Assembly (NCBI RefSeq): GCF_000219535.2
Contig: NZ_CP007806.1
Coordinates: forward strand, 3,382,501-3,446,500
Direction: 5' to 3'
Length of the DNA stretch: 64,000 bases
Source of the DNA: Brevibacillus laterosporus LMG 15441
Lineage (GTDB): Bacteria; Bacillota; Bacilli; Brevibacillales; Brevibacillaceae
Below the pieces are notes generated by a model. The model saw only the letters and a list, made by a program, of their open reading frames with translations. It did not search any database and had not been told where the DNA came from. Made by a program: the position numbers and the translations under genes. Positions 26,142-35,900 of the stretch are shown in pieces (within the stretch, counting starts at the first letter, position 1; every line of letters starts with the position of its first letter).

Positions 26142-26207
26142 ATGGGGCTTGTTTAAAGTTGTCTACTTGACAGGGGTAAGATCATTAAGGAGGGTTTTGT
26201 AGTTATT

Positions 26208-26260
26208 TATTCTGCGGTTCCTATCCACTAGCAATCCTCAGCTCATCCAGCCATTGTCCA
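26208..26260 (-). pseudogene. C-terminal scrap of an endolysin gene
   Basis: GQWLDELRIASG is encoded here, matching the last residues (IGQLADELRVASG) of the endolysin at 27279 and of the broken copy at 41338. It shows that a third copy of the lysis region once stood here. Confidence 0.5.
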
Positions 26261-26323
26261 TTAAAATTCGCTAGATCATACCTTCAGTATCGAAAAAACG
26301 CTAATCACTGTAAACAGGAAATA

Positions 26324-26351
26324 AACGCCCGAATTTTGGAGTTCGGACGCT
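26324..26351 (-). terminator. Terminator of the small membrane protein gene
   Basis: On the minus strand GCGTCCGAA / TTCGGGCGTT pair around a 7-base loop and TTATTT follows, 87 bp after the stop at 26438. Confidence 0.65.
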
Positions 26352-26437
26352 TATTACATAGCTATATTTGGACTCAATCTTTCTAGTTTCATTACTACTA
26401 CAGCTTTGCATCCTGTTACTTAGTGAGTCAGCTTAGG

Positions 26438-26530
26438 CTATTTTTTCTTATTCAGATTTTTGATAAGTAAAATAATCCCTACAATAGCTAGGATAAGAAT
26501 TATAACCCCTGCATATCCAACAGACCACAT
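26438..26530 (-). CDS. Small membrane protein, 30 residues
   Basis: MWSVGYAGVIILILAIVGII followed by LLIKNLNKKK. AAGGAG stands 10 bases before the ATG and a terminator follows, so this very short gene is likely real. One transmembrane helix with a basic cytoplasmic tail. Such peptides can be phage-type regulators, toxin components or holin-like proteins; nothing more can be said. Confidence 0.5.
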   Translation of the reverse strand: MWSVGYAGVIILILAIVGIILLIKNLNKKK

Positions 26531-26706
26531 TGATACTTCACTCCTTGTTATCCATTTAATAACTTTATTACCACCATCAACGAAAAGTAAAGCTTTAAAT
26601 TAAAATCATTATTATTTTGCGAAATTTACTCCTTTTATTTACAAGTATTATTTTTATATATATTATATTTTTTGTAAATATTTATTTTATCTAGGAAGAA
26701 ATCATC

Positions 26707-27079
26707 TTGAAAAAACTTTTACCGTCTTTATCCGTTCAACGATTTTTTCGATGCTTCGATAAAAGGTAAGCTCTATACAGCATTAGGTATTTGGCATAAT
26801 ACTATTGATGGGGATATCACTACTAAAGTAAGTAGCGGAGAACCAACTGACTATAACACAGACGTTCGAATTATAGGATACGGTGCCGTGGGTACTAGTG
26901 GCACAATTGTTGGTAAAACTGTTGACGAGACATATTCTAGTGGTTGGACTAAAAGCACTAAAAAGTCTTGGACTTATAGTTTAGATCGAGACTTTTATGG
27001 TAGTGTGGCTGTCCTAACAATTAATGTTACTGCTTCAGTAAAAGGTCCAGACGGCAGCTTAGAAATTTCATGGGATTAG
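26707..27079 (+). pseudogene. Secreted beta-rich protein, 5' end frameshifted
   Basis: The frame from about 26730 to 27079 reads YPFNDFFDASIKGKLYTALG and continues to GTIVGKTVDETYSSGWTKST, TINVTASVKGPDGSLEISWD. A TTG with KKLLPSLS at 26707 is in a different frame, so the signal peptide has been separated by a frameshift. The product looks like a small beta-sheet exported protein, similar in style to the other secreted proteins in this window but not evidently homologous. A clear terminator follows. Confidence 0.5.
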
Positions 27080-27192
27080 TTTACGATTAAAAACACTATC
27101 AAACCAAAATGGTAATTTGTTTATGGATTTCATATACAATAGATTATGGAATAAAGCTTTTGTGGGCTGATAAGTGATTAATTGAAGGTTTC

Positions 27193-27221
27193 AAAAGCCC
27201 CTATATCTTAGGGGTTTTTTT
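27193..27221 (+). terminator. Intrinsic terminator
   Basis: AAAAGCCCCTA / TAGGGGTTTTTTT with a 6-base loop, 114 bp after the secreted-protein pseudogene. Confidence 0.8.
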
Positions 27222-27278
27222 AAAAATATTATTACTTGTGCCAAAACGTAACTAACACGCTCTTTAAACTTGTTTTTA

Positions 27279-27899
27279 TTAATTTTTTCTTATTTGTCCA
27301 CTAGCAACTCTCAACTCATCAGCCAATTGCCCAATCCTCACAGCTTTATCCTTCATCCCCATTTGATTGTAAAAAGCCCATTGTCCTTGTAAATGACTAA
27401 TAATTTCGTTCGCTACTTCTGGTTTCACTGTTAATTCCTCCTTGTCATATTTAGCTAAACTATACTTTTCAATCAATCCGATAAGCTTACCTGGATAACC
27501 CGGATCAGTGGCATAACCGCCTTTGTGGATAGCATGGCAAGCAGTCTTATAATCAGCACCTAGCACGCCATGATAGCGTGTGGGCTTGTCTCTTGTGCCG
27601 TTTAGAATTAGCTTTGAATGATCTGCAATAGACTCATCCCAGTTGTTGTAAGCTCTGAAATTAGCCGTGATAGTTGTCCATTGACCGTTGTAATTCTCCT
27701 TTGTAGGCATAGCGCAAACACCTGCTGGGCCTGTTCCTTTGATACCGAATAAGTTATTCCCTCGCTTAGTTAGTCCACTTTCTCCCCAAGCTGATTCCAG
27801 GATCGCCTGAGCAATTGTAAGGGATGCAGGTATCTTCGTTTTCTTCATGTCAGCTACAGCACTAGGTGCTATCTTATCTATAAAATCCTGTGGTTTCAT
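27279..27899 (-). CDS. Phage-type N-acetylglucosaminidase (endolysin)
   Basis: A 206-residue lysin. The glucosaminidase domain (residues 1-150) contains IPASLTIAQAILESAWGESG, with the catalytic glutamate of the family, then LFGIKGTGP and FRAYNNWDESIADHSKLI, and AIHKGGYATDPGYPGKLIGL. It matches FlgJ-type or AmiD-associated muramidases. The C-terminal 45 residues form a helical tail. It has no signal peptide, consistent with release through the holin encoded just upstream, whose stop overlaps its start. A broken copy is at 41338. Confidence 0.9.
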   Translation of the reverse strand: MKPQDFIDKIAPSAVADMKKTKIPASLTIAQAILESAWGESGLTKRGNNLFGIKGTGPAGVCAMPTKENYNGQWTTITANFRAYNNWDESIADHSKLILNGTRDKPTRYHGVLGADYKTACHAIHKGGYATDPGYPGKLIGLIEKYSLAKYDKEELTVKPEVANEIISHLQGQWAFYNQMGMKDKAVRIGQLADELRVASGQIRKN

Positions 27900-28138
27900 A
27901 GCTCCACATCTCCCTTCTGAAACGAATTTTTAACTCCTGAATGAATCCCAATGGCAGCCGTTGCCTCAATAAAAGCTTTCTTGCCAGCTTCGAGTAAATC
28001 TCCCTCGAACAATAAAGCGTTTATTGCATTATAGGCTATTGCCATCACAACAATAGCTAAAGGAATGTAATCATTTTGGGGACCAGCTCCGTGTTTTCAA
28101 CCATGCTCCTGACGCCATAAACCAATTTCTATCATCAT
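27896..28138 (-). pseudogene. Holin-like gene with an internal stop
   Basis: The frame reads MMIEIGLWRQEHG, a TGA at codon 14, then KHGAGPQNDYIPLAIVVMAI and a charged C-terminus ending QKGDVEL. One hydrophobic segment and position directly before the endolysin (stop overlaps its ATG) mark it as a holin or lysis accessory gene. A single nonsense change has silenced it unless TGA is read through. Confidence 0.55.
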
Positions 28139-28386
28139 TAGCCCACCTTTTCTTTAAGTTCTTGTAATTCATTTTCTAAGCCATTTGGACTGCGCTCGAT
28201 CCGTTGCAATGTAGTGGTATTACGTTCTAATTGAATTACCATTCGCTCGTAATGCTCCATGAGTTTGGCTAACTTAATAAACAGTTGCACATTTATTATC
28301 AACCCAAACAGTTTGATCAAAATATGCGCGTAAACCTGCATTTTACACCAAAATAAAAGAATCCATTTTGAAAAAAGATTGATCAA
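28138..28386 (-). pseudogene. BhlA/UviB-like holin, N-terminal part altered
   Basis: The C-terminal half MEHYERMVIQLERNTTTLQR and IERSPNGLENELQELKEKV matches the broken BhlA-like protein at 41812. The hydrophobic front (HILIKLFGLIINVQLFIKL) does not match the QGPFALLFVWLLF segment of that copy, and a repeated terminator (28359-28395) occupies the place of its start. The gene therefore appears to have lost its true 5' end. Confidence 0.5.
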
Positions 28387-28395
28387 AATGGATTC
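28359..28395. terminator. Terminator, copy 2 of the 37-bp repeat
   Basis: GAATCCATTTTG / CAAAATGGATTC with a 13-base loop; on the minus strand TTTTATTTT follows, so it can end transcription of the VOC gene at 28511. It is the reverse-oriented twin of 20068-20104. Confidence 0.7.
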
Positions 28396-28510
28396 CTCAC
28401 TTATAAATGATGGCTCGATTTTTATAAAAAAGCTTGATTGATAACAGACGGTGTATATTGTTCACTCACATCCAAACAACTTTTGATGTTTTCTTCTATA
28501 ATTTTATGAT

Positions 28511-28891
28511 TTACTTTTTTTCCATGACTGCAAAGTAATTTTTTTCATTATCAGCAAAGTTAAACACTCTACCAGAAGGCATACTTACAATTTCCCCGAC
28601 TGTAATTTTTTTATCTGAAAAGTCTTTATATAACTTATCGAGATCTTCCGAGAAAAACATCAGCGAAGGTGTATTAAGATTTAATTCAGGCTGCATTTTA
28701 GCAATTAGTTCCTTATTGTGGAGAATGATACTCGTTCCTGCCTCATTTGTTGGAGCAATTTCAATCCACCTTAACCCTTGACCATTATCTTCTTCAGAAA
28801 CTACGCTAAACCCTACTTTTTCTGTCCAAAATTGCAATGCCTCATCTTGGTTATTTACATATATCATAATTTGACCGACTTTATTAATCAT
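28511..28891 (-). CDS. VOC family (glyoxalase/bleomycin-resistance fold) protein
   Basis: A 126-residue protein with the two beta-alpha-beta-beta-beta modules: VGQIMIYVNNQDEALQFWTE (metal-ligand position normally H, here M/Y) and LRWIEIAPTNEAGTSIILH, then SLMFFSEDLDKLYKDFSDK and GRVFNFADNEKNYFAVME. It resembles YurT/PhnB-like proteins of Bacillales. The substrate is unknown. AGGAAG precedes the ATG. Monocistronic. Confidence 0.85.
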   Translation of the reverse strand: MINKVGQIMIYVNNQDEALQFWTEKVGFSVVSEEDNGQGLRWIEIAPTNEAGTSIILHNKELIAKMQPELNLNTPSLMFFSEDLDKLYKDFSDKKITVGEIVSMPSGRVFNFADNEKNYFAVMEKK

Positions 28892-28996
28892 TTTCTTCTC
28901 TTCCTTTCTATTAGTTCAGTTAATATTGATTTTTTACTTTTGAGCATTTCATTATACTTTGGCATCAAAATCATATCATTTTACTCCATCTTTATT

Positions 28997-29410
28997 TCAA
29001 ATCAATTTTTTTAAAAGCCACAGCATTATCTGCTGATTGTAATTGTAAAAATTGTTCGAATCTGTTACGGCAATACTTATCTCAAAAGAGTATTGATTAA
29101 AACCTTGAGGATCATAGTAATCCCATTTTAGGATAGGTGCTAAACTGGCGCCTTCTGGTTTGTCCCTACTACCTACAGGTGATAATAGAGTAGCTATTGG
29201 AGCTTTATATGTTTTAAGGTATTGTCTATCACTAAACTAGCGTGGTTGTATTGATCCCAGACTCGTACTGTATCGTAAAACTCCGTATCAGCTTGTAAAT
29301 ATGCTGTCACTTTATGCGTACTACTACCACTCTCTATCATGCTGAGCCTGCCTTAACTTCAAAATCGTTCCACCCAGCTTGAAGATATCCCTTGTCAACC
29401 CCATTGCAAG
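28997..29410 (-). pseudogene. Fragments of secreted or phage structural beta-sandwich protein
   Basis: In three successive frames the minus strand gives NGVDKGYLQAGWNDFEVKAG, then THKVTAYLQADTEFYDTVRV and finally SLAPILKWDYYDPQGFNQYS followed by FEISIAVTDSNNFYNYNQQI. The first piece is like NGDDAGYLQPGNNYFTVKAG in the intact secreted protein at 40691. The last has the LxWxYxDPxGxxQxxyxv pattern of fibronectin-like domains. At least two frameshifts and a stop interrupt it. Confidence 0.5.
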
Positions 29411-29419
29411 TTCTCCTTT

Positions 29420-29720
29420 GTCAAAAACCAGATCGCCCCCTTGCAAAAGAAAAGACCAATATTTTCTTGGGCATCCATCTTGGTAACTGCGTTTCCAAGT
29501 GACCATTCCAGGACAGGTTTCTTGTCATTAGAACCTTCTTTTCTAAGACCATTTCTCTAAAATTCTTAGTCGGCTCTGATAGAGTACACACCCCTTGCCT
29601 AATTTTAATCATGGTATAGCCTTCTGCTTCCATATCAGCAGCGAATTGAGTTGCATTGTATGGATCGTAACAAATTTCTTTGATTTTCTATTCCTCTTCG
29701 CGCTCCATGTGCTGAATATA
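29420..29720 (-). pseudogene. Phage terminase large subunit, C-terminal fragment
   Basis: The minus strand reads KIKEICYDPYNATQFAADME, AEGYTMIKIRQGVCTLSEPT, KNFREMVL and then, after a frameshift, PVLEWSLGNAVTKMDAQENI. This is the RNase H-like nuclease end of TerL. A TAG-type stop lies just upstream and the gene's remaining part is absent. Confidence 0.7.
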
Positions 29721-29742
29721 CGCCTTAATATAGGACAAATAA

Positions 29743-29775
29743 AAGAAGCAATCCATCAAGAATTGCTTCTTTATT
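29743..29775. terminator. Bidirectional hairpin
   Basis: GAAGCAATC / AATTGCTTC with T-runs on both sides, between the TerL and YdhK-like fragments. Confidence 0.6.
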
Positions 29776-29798
29776 TTCTAACCCTATTGTTCAAACTT

Positions 29799-29960
29799 TT
29801 ATTTAGTTGAAAGTTCACTCTTTGTTACCCATTTATGATTTTTCACTGGTTCTCCACCAGTTGTCGGAGTGTAATCAACCATATACACGTAGTATGTTCA
29901 GCTGAATCAAATTTAGCAGTTGCTCCTTTCATACCTGGCATGTGGCCTGCCTCTAAGGTA
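29799..29960 (-). pseudogene. DUF1541 (YdhK-like) C-terminal fragment
   Basis: Two frames give GHMPGMKGATAKFDSAEH and YVYMVDYTPTTGGEPVKNHK then WVTKSELSTK. DUF1541 proteins end in just this way (hM-GMkGA-A-idsa--ttvYmvDYtptnGGe-v-nHKWVteseL). The front is missing and it abuts the NRPS stop codon, marking a rearrangement joint. Confidence 0.65.
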
Positions 29961-29966
29961 ACTTAT

Positions 29967-32900
29967 TTACTTCAGAGCAAAACTCGCTTCGAGAATCTCT
30001 TTGAGTATGGAGCCATTTTTAGTAACTTGTTCTCCGCTAAGCATCCTCGGATGATCTCCATAGCCACGATAGTTTATAAATCGTTCAGATGCCCGTGCCC
30101 ACACTTCCTCATTCCATTTTTCAGCCTCATAGGCTGTTACGTTTCCTTGCTCGCATTCTGCTTGGATGAGATGAATAGCGGCCTTTATATTCCCTCTATT
30201 TACCAATTGATTATGGAACATCAGATAACTGAACATGTTTTGAAAAAAACTTTGTTTGATAAAATCGTTAGTTATGAACTGCTCTAGATCCTCTTTTGTC
30301 ATATTAAACAGCTCGTTATTTTCTGCTATTTTTTTAAAATAGGCTCCAATTTCTTTTCTTGCTTCAGTAGCCGTTTGTTCAATTGTTTTATCCTTCCAAT
30401 AGGAGTCAAATAAAATAATGCTGGACACCTGTCTTCCTTGGTTTTCCAATACTTTAGCTACTTCAAAAGCTAAGTTACCGCCAGAGGAATACCCCATCAA
30501 AGTATACGGCCCCTCAGAATCGATCTGAGTAATTGCATTGACGTACTGCTCAATGCGATTGTCTTCTTCTATGAAGTCAAAGCTATATAAAGAAATGTCG
30601 TGGACTTCTTCAGCAAGCTTTTGATAGAAGGTACTGTGGGCTGCAATCGGTGTAAAGCTAAATACAGGTCGATTTGTTTCTTTATTTAGTAGAATCGGGT
30701 GACCCGCGTTTTGCTCGTACTGCTTATGCAAAATAAACTCTGCCATTTTTTCAATCGTTGGATGCTGGAATACAAAATGTAGAGGCAACTCTTCCTGCAT
30801 GTACTCATACACCTTTGATATGAGTAGCATCGCTTTTAAGGAATGTCCCCCGATTTCAAAGAAATGATCGGTGATGCTAATTTTTTCCACCTCTAATACT
30901 TCTTGCCAAATAGCAGCCAATTGTTCCTCTACCATGTTTCTAGGAGCAATATATTCTTTTGCTGCAACGCCGACGTTCTCAGGCTTTGGCAATGCTCTCT
31001 TATCTACTTTTCCGTTAGCAGTAGTAGGTAGTTCTAAAAGCTGTACGAAGTAAGTAGGAACCATGTAGGCTGGGAGTTCCTTGGAAACAAATTTTCTCAG
31101 ATCAGCCAGTACAACTTCCTTTTCAGCTACAAAGTAAGCACATAAATATTGCTGTGCATGTTGATCCTCTTGAGCAGTAACCACTACCTCCCCAACACCA
31201 TGATACTGAAGAATGGTAGATTCGATCTCTCCTATCTCAATTCGGAAACCTCGTACTTTGACTTGTTCATCTACCCGACCAACATATTCTATCGTGCCAT
31301 CTGGACGCCACTTGGCCAAATCACCCGTTTTATACATGCGCTCCCCAGGTACAAATGGATTAGCAACGAACTTCTCTTCTGTTAATTCTGGTCGATTTAA
31401 ATAACCTCTACCCAGTCCACGACCTGCTATGCATAACTCCCCTACTACTCCTATAGGCTGTAAATGATGCTCATTATTAACAATATAGACAGTTACATTG
31501 GCTAGCGGTCGACCAATTGTAATCGCTTGATCTACTTCAATTGCTCTTTGGATCGTCGTAACTACACTATTCTCCGTAGGTCCATACTCATTGTTAATCT
31601 CAATAGCAGGATTTTTTTGTTTAATCTTTTGGACAATTTGTGGTGATAATTTTTCTCCTCCAAGAGTGACACAACGTAATTGGTGTAAATCCTCTGCTGT
31701 AGCGCTATCCACAATTGCATTAAACAGACTTGGAACACCATAGTAATGAGTGATTGATTCAGAGGCGATCAATTTCCGTAGTGCAAATGGATCTTTTGCC
31801 TCTTCTTCCCTTGGCAAGATCGAAGTGGCTCCTCCAAGCATAGGAGCAAACAAACTAGCTACAAATCCATCAAAAGCAAATGAGAAAATCTGCAGAGCTT
31901 TATCCTTTGGATTAAATGCATACTCGTCTCTTCTCCATTGCAGGCAGTTCACGATGGAATGATGTTCAATCATGACACCTTTTGGTTTACCAGTTGTACC
32001 TGAAGTATAGATTACATATGCCAAGTCAGTTGGTTGGTTCACAACTGTGAGATTGGTTCCATCAACTACATAATTTTGCTCCTCATCTAAATCTAGCCTC
32101 ACCATATTAACTGCTAATCCATTGAACAAATGCGACTGGGTCAGTAAAAGAACAGCACCGCTATCTTCTAAGACATATTCAATACGTTCAGTAGGATAAG
32201 CTGGATCAATAGGGACATAGGCTGCTCCAGCTTTCAAGATACCCATGATACCAACAATCATTTCTACGGAACGATCTACCATAATAGCTACTAGTTGATT
32301 GGGAACGATTCCTTTATTACGTAACGTACGAGCTAATTGGTTGGCTCTTTCATTTAGCTCTTGATAAGTCAACTCCTTCTTGTTCCAGATAAGTGCTACC
32401 TGATCTGGTGTTTTTCTTACCTGTTCTTCAAAAAGCTGATGAATCGTTGTATCCTGCTGATAGTTTCTTTCTGTGTTATTAAACTCTTGTAAAAGCTGAT
32501 TTTTTTCTGCATTCGTCAGTATTTCGATAGTAGCTAGCTTCACTTCAGGATTATCTACGATCGCTTTTATAATCTGAAGGAAATTTGTCGTCAAGCGTTC
32601 TATTGTTTCCTGACGGTACAATTTGGTGCAGTATTCCACACCAATCATGATTTGATCTCTTTCTTCTGTGGCGATAAAGGTGATATCGAATTTAGAGTGT
32701 TTCCATTTATTTTCCCTTTCATAGGCAATAAACCGTAGCTCATCTAATTCAATAGAATCTTCTCCTCTGTTTTGGAGAGTAAACATGGTATCAAACATTG
32801 GATTTCTGCTTACATCGCTTTGTAGCTCCAGTTTCTCCACTAGCTCTTCAAATGGATAATCCTGATTCTCATAAGCTTGTAATGCATTTCGTTTTACTTC

Positions 32901-35900
32901 TATTAAAAACTCTCTAAATGATTTTGATCTAGCTGGTTTATTTCGCATGGCCAATGTATTGACAAACATCCCAACAGTGCTCTGTAAATCAACATGCGAT
33001 CGACCTGTAACCGGTGTACCCACAATCAGATCTTCTTGACCAGAATATTTGGAAAGAAGTACATTATATGCGGCTAACAAGACCATATAAAGTGTAGTTC
33101 CTGTGTCTGCAGCTATCTTGTACAAGCCTTCCATAAGCTCTTTGCCAGTTCCTCTTGTGATTACATCTCCGTCAAAGCTTTGTGTATTTGGTCTCGGAAA
33201 ATCTGTCGGTAGATTTAACACAGGAATTTCATCTGCAAATGTTTGAACCCAGTGTTCTTCCTGTTTTTTATACAAATCCGTCTGAGACTGTTCATGTTGC
33301 CATTCAGAAAAATCCTTATATTGAATCGTAAGCTCTGGTAACGTATTCCCTTGATACAATTCCACCAATTCGCTGATGATGATCCCAGATGATACTCCAT
33401 CAGAAATAATGTGATGCGTATCTACTAGTAACAAATAACGATCCAATCGGGTTTGAACAAGCTTGACGCGAAGCAATGGTGCCATATTTAACTGGAATGG
33501 TTTGATAAACTCATCAATGATTTCTTCCAGCTCTTCTTCAACAGTTACCTGATAATCGACTTCAAAATCAACTACTGAATGGATTTTCTGTACGGGAGAA
33601 CCATTTACTAACTCAAAGGATGTACGCAAGCTCTCATGACGGTTGATTAAACCTTTAAAAGCGGTTTCTAGTTTTACCAGATCAAGCTTTCCTTCCAGTA
33701 GCATGATAGAAGGCATGTTATAGCTGATATCTATCCCATCAAACTGGTTAAGAATAAACATTCTTCGTTGTGCTGCTGAAACCGGATAGTAATCTTGCTT
33801 TGTAGCAGGTCGGATAGAAATAATCTGCTTCATGCGCTCGCTCTCCAAGTATTGGGCTATTTCTTCGATCGTTGGTTTTTCAAATAGGACACGTAAAGGA
33901 ATATCCATTTGATACTCTTTATGCATTTGAGATATAACCATCATAGCACGTAAGGAATGACCACCTAATGCGAAGAAATCGTCCTTACATCCAACTCGAT
34001 CAATACCTAAAACTTGTTGCCAGACAGTAGCAAGTTGTACTTCCAATTGGGTTCGAGGAGCCACATATTCTGTGTTAAGCAAAGAATTGTCTGGATCTGG
34101 TAACGATCGCTTGTCAATTTTTCCATTTGCAGTTAATGGCATCGCCTCAAGTGAAATAAACGTAGAAGGAATCATCGCGATCGGTAGCTGAGTTGTTAAA
34201 TGGGCACGTATTTCTGCTGTACTTACCTCTCTATCCGTAACCATATATGCGCAGAGGAATTTTTCCTTCGCTTGATCTTGCTTCGCTACAACGACTACTT
34301 CTCTTAGACCATCAAGCTTACGCATTTGTGACTCAATCTCACCAAGTTCGATCCTAACTCCACGGATTTTTACTTGATCATCAATTCGGCCCAAATATTC
34401 AATATTTCCATCTGGTAACCACCTTGCTAAGTCCCCTGTTCTATACATTCGTTCTCCCGCGACAAACGGATTTTTCACAAATTTCTCTTCCGTAAGCTCC
34501 GGTCGATTCAAGTACCCTCTTGCTAGACCAACACCAGCAATGCATAACTCACCTGCTATCCCAATTGGTTGAAGGTTCTCAGAATTAGCCTGGACGATGT
34601 ATAGTTGAGTATTATATATAGGTTTACCAATCGGAATTGCAGCTAGTTCCTCATCTGTATCACAATCAAAATACGTAACATCTACAGTAGCTTCCGTTGG
34701 TCCGTATAAATTGATTAATCTAGCTTCACACACGGAGGAAACTGCTTGACGGAATCTATCAACATGCTGTGGTGGCAATGCTTCACCACTTGCAAAAACC
34801 TGCCGTAAAGACTGTAGTTTTTCCTCTACCAACTTACTTGGCTGTTGTTCAACATAATCCAGAAAAGCGTGCAGCATCGCAGGAACAAAATGCATTGTTG
34901 TAATGCGATGTTCGGCTATTGTCTCTAAGATTTGCTCAGGGTTCTTTTCTCCTCCTACAGGTAAAAGGCACATTTTGGAGCCCACCATCGACCACCAGAA
35001 TAGCTCCCATACTGATACGTCAAACGTAATCGCTGTTTTTTGCATAATGGTGTCAGCGGATGAGATAGGGTATTTTGCATGCATCCACATCAGTCGATTT
35101 ATAACTGAATGATGTTCGATCATAACTCCTTTAGGCTTCCCTGTAGATCCTGATGTATAAATAACATAGGCTAAGTGATTCGGACCATTTATCGCTTCCA
35201 AATTCGAACCATCTTGGTGATAGCTTTGAGCGTCATTTATATCTACTATCTTCCCAGCAAAAGTCACTCGCTCCAACAAATGGTTCTGACCCAAGAGTAG
35301 TTTTGCTTTTGAATCTTCTAGCATGTAGCGGATTCTTTCCTCTGGAAATTCCGGGTCGATCGGCATATAGGCACCGCCAGCTTTTAAAATCCCAAAAATT
35401 CCAATCATCATCTCTAATGAACGTTCTGCCATGATTCCAACTAATTGATCAGCTACTACTCCTTCAGCACGTAGCTTTCGCGCTAACTGATTCGCTCTTT
35501 CATTCAGTTCCCGGTAAGAAAGTTGTTCCCCCTCGCAAATGACAGCTATCTGATCTGGTATACGTGCTACTTGTTCTTCAAATAGCTGATGAATCAGCTT
35601 TTCGCGTGGATATTCCATTACCGTATTATTAAATTCAGATATAATCATATTTTTCTCTTCTTCTCGAAGCAGGGATATGTCCGCTATTTTTGATGTAGGA
35701 TGATGAATGATTGTTTCAATAATGGTAAAGAACTGTTGAATTAGTTGTTCCATCTCCATTTCTGTAAACAACTGTGCTCGATAATTTAGTTGAAACAGAA
35801 TTTTTTGATTATCTAATTCAATCACATTCATTTCAAAATCATTAATGACGTCTCCACAAAAATTCTCATCAACTTCAATTTCAACATTTTCATACTGCGA

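Larger units (their letters stand above)
24886..26184 (+). mobile_element. IS3-family element, intact (IS-A)
   Basis: The 1299-bp element begins TGATATTATCCCCTTTTA and ends with the complement of TGATCTTACCCCTGTCAA, both followed inwards by GTAGACA. It is flanked by a 3-bp target duplication TTA (24883-24885 and 26185-26187). It encodes OrfA and OrfB with an A6G slippery heptamer in the overlap. Removing it restores AAAACCTCC-CGATTA-AGGAGGGTTTT, an intrinsic terminator, so it inserted in a terminator loop. The leader contains CCCCTTACTG...AGGAGGGG then a T-run, a hairpin that hides the OrfA ribosome site. Confidence 0.9.

Noticed and set aside
24883..26187. IS-A as the cause of mocR read-through or as a composite transposon with IS-B
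   Set aside because: The mocR gene has its own terminator at 24468. IS-B is decayed, lies 20 kb away and is in the other orientation, so no composite transposon is supported.
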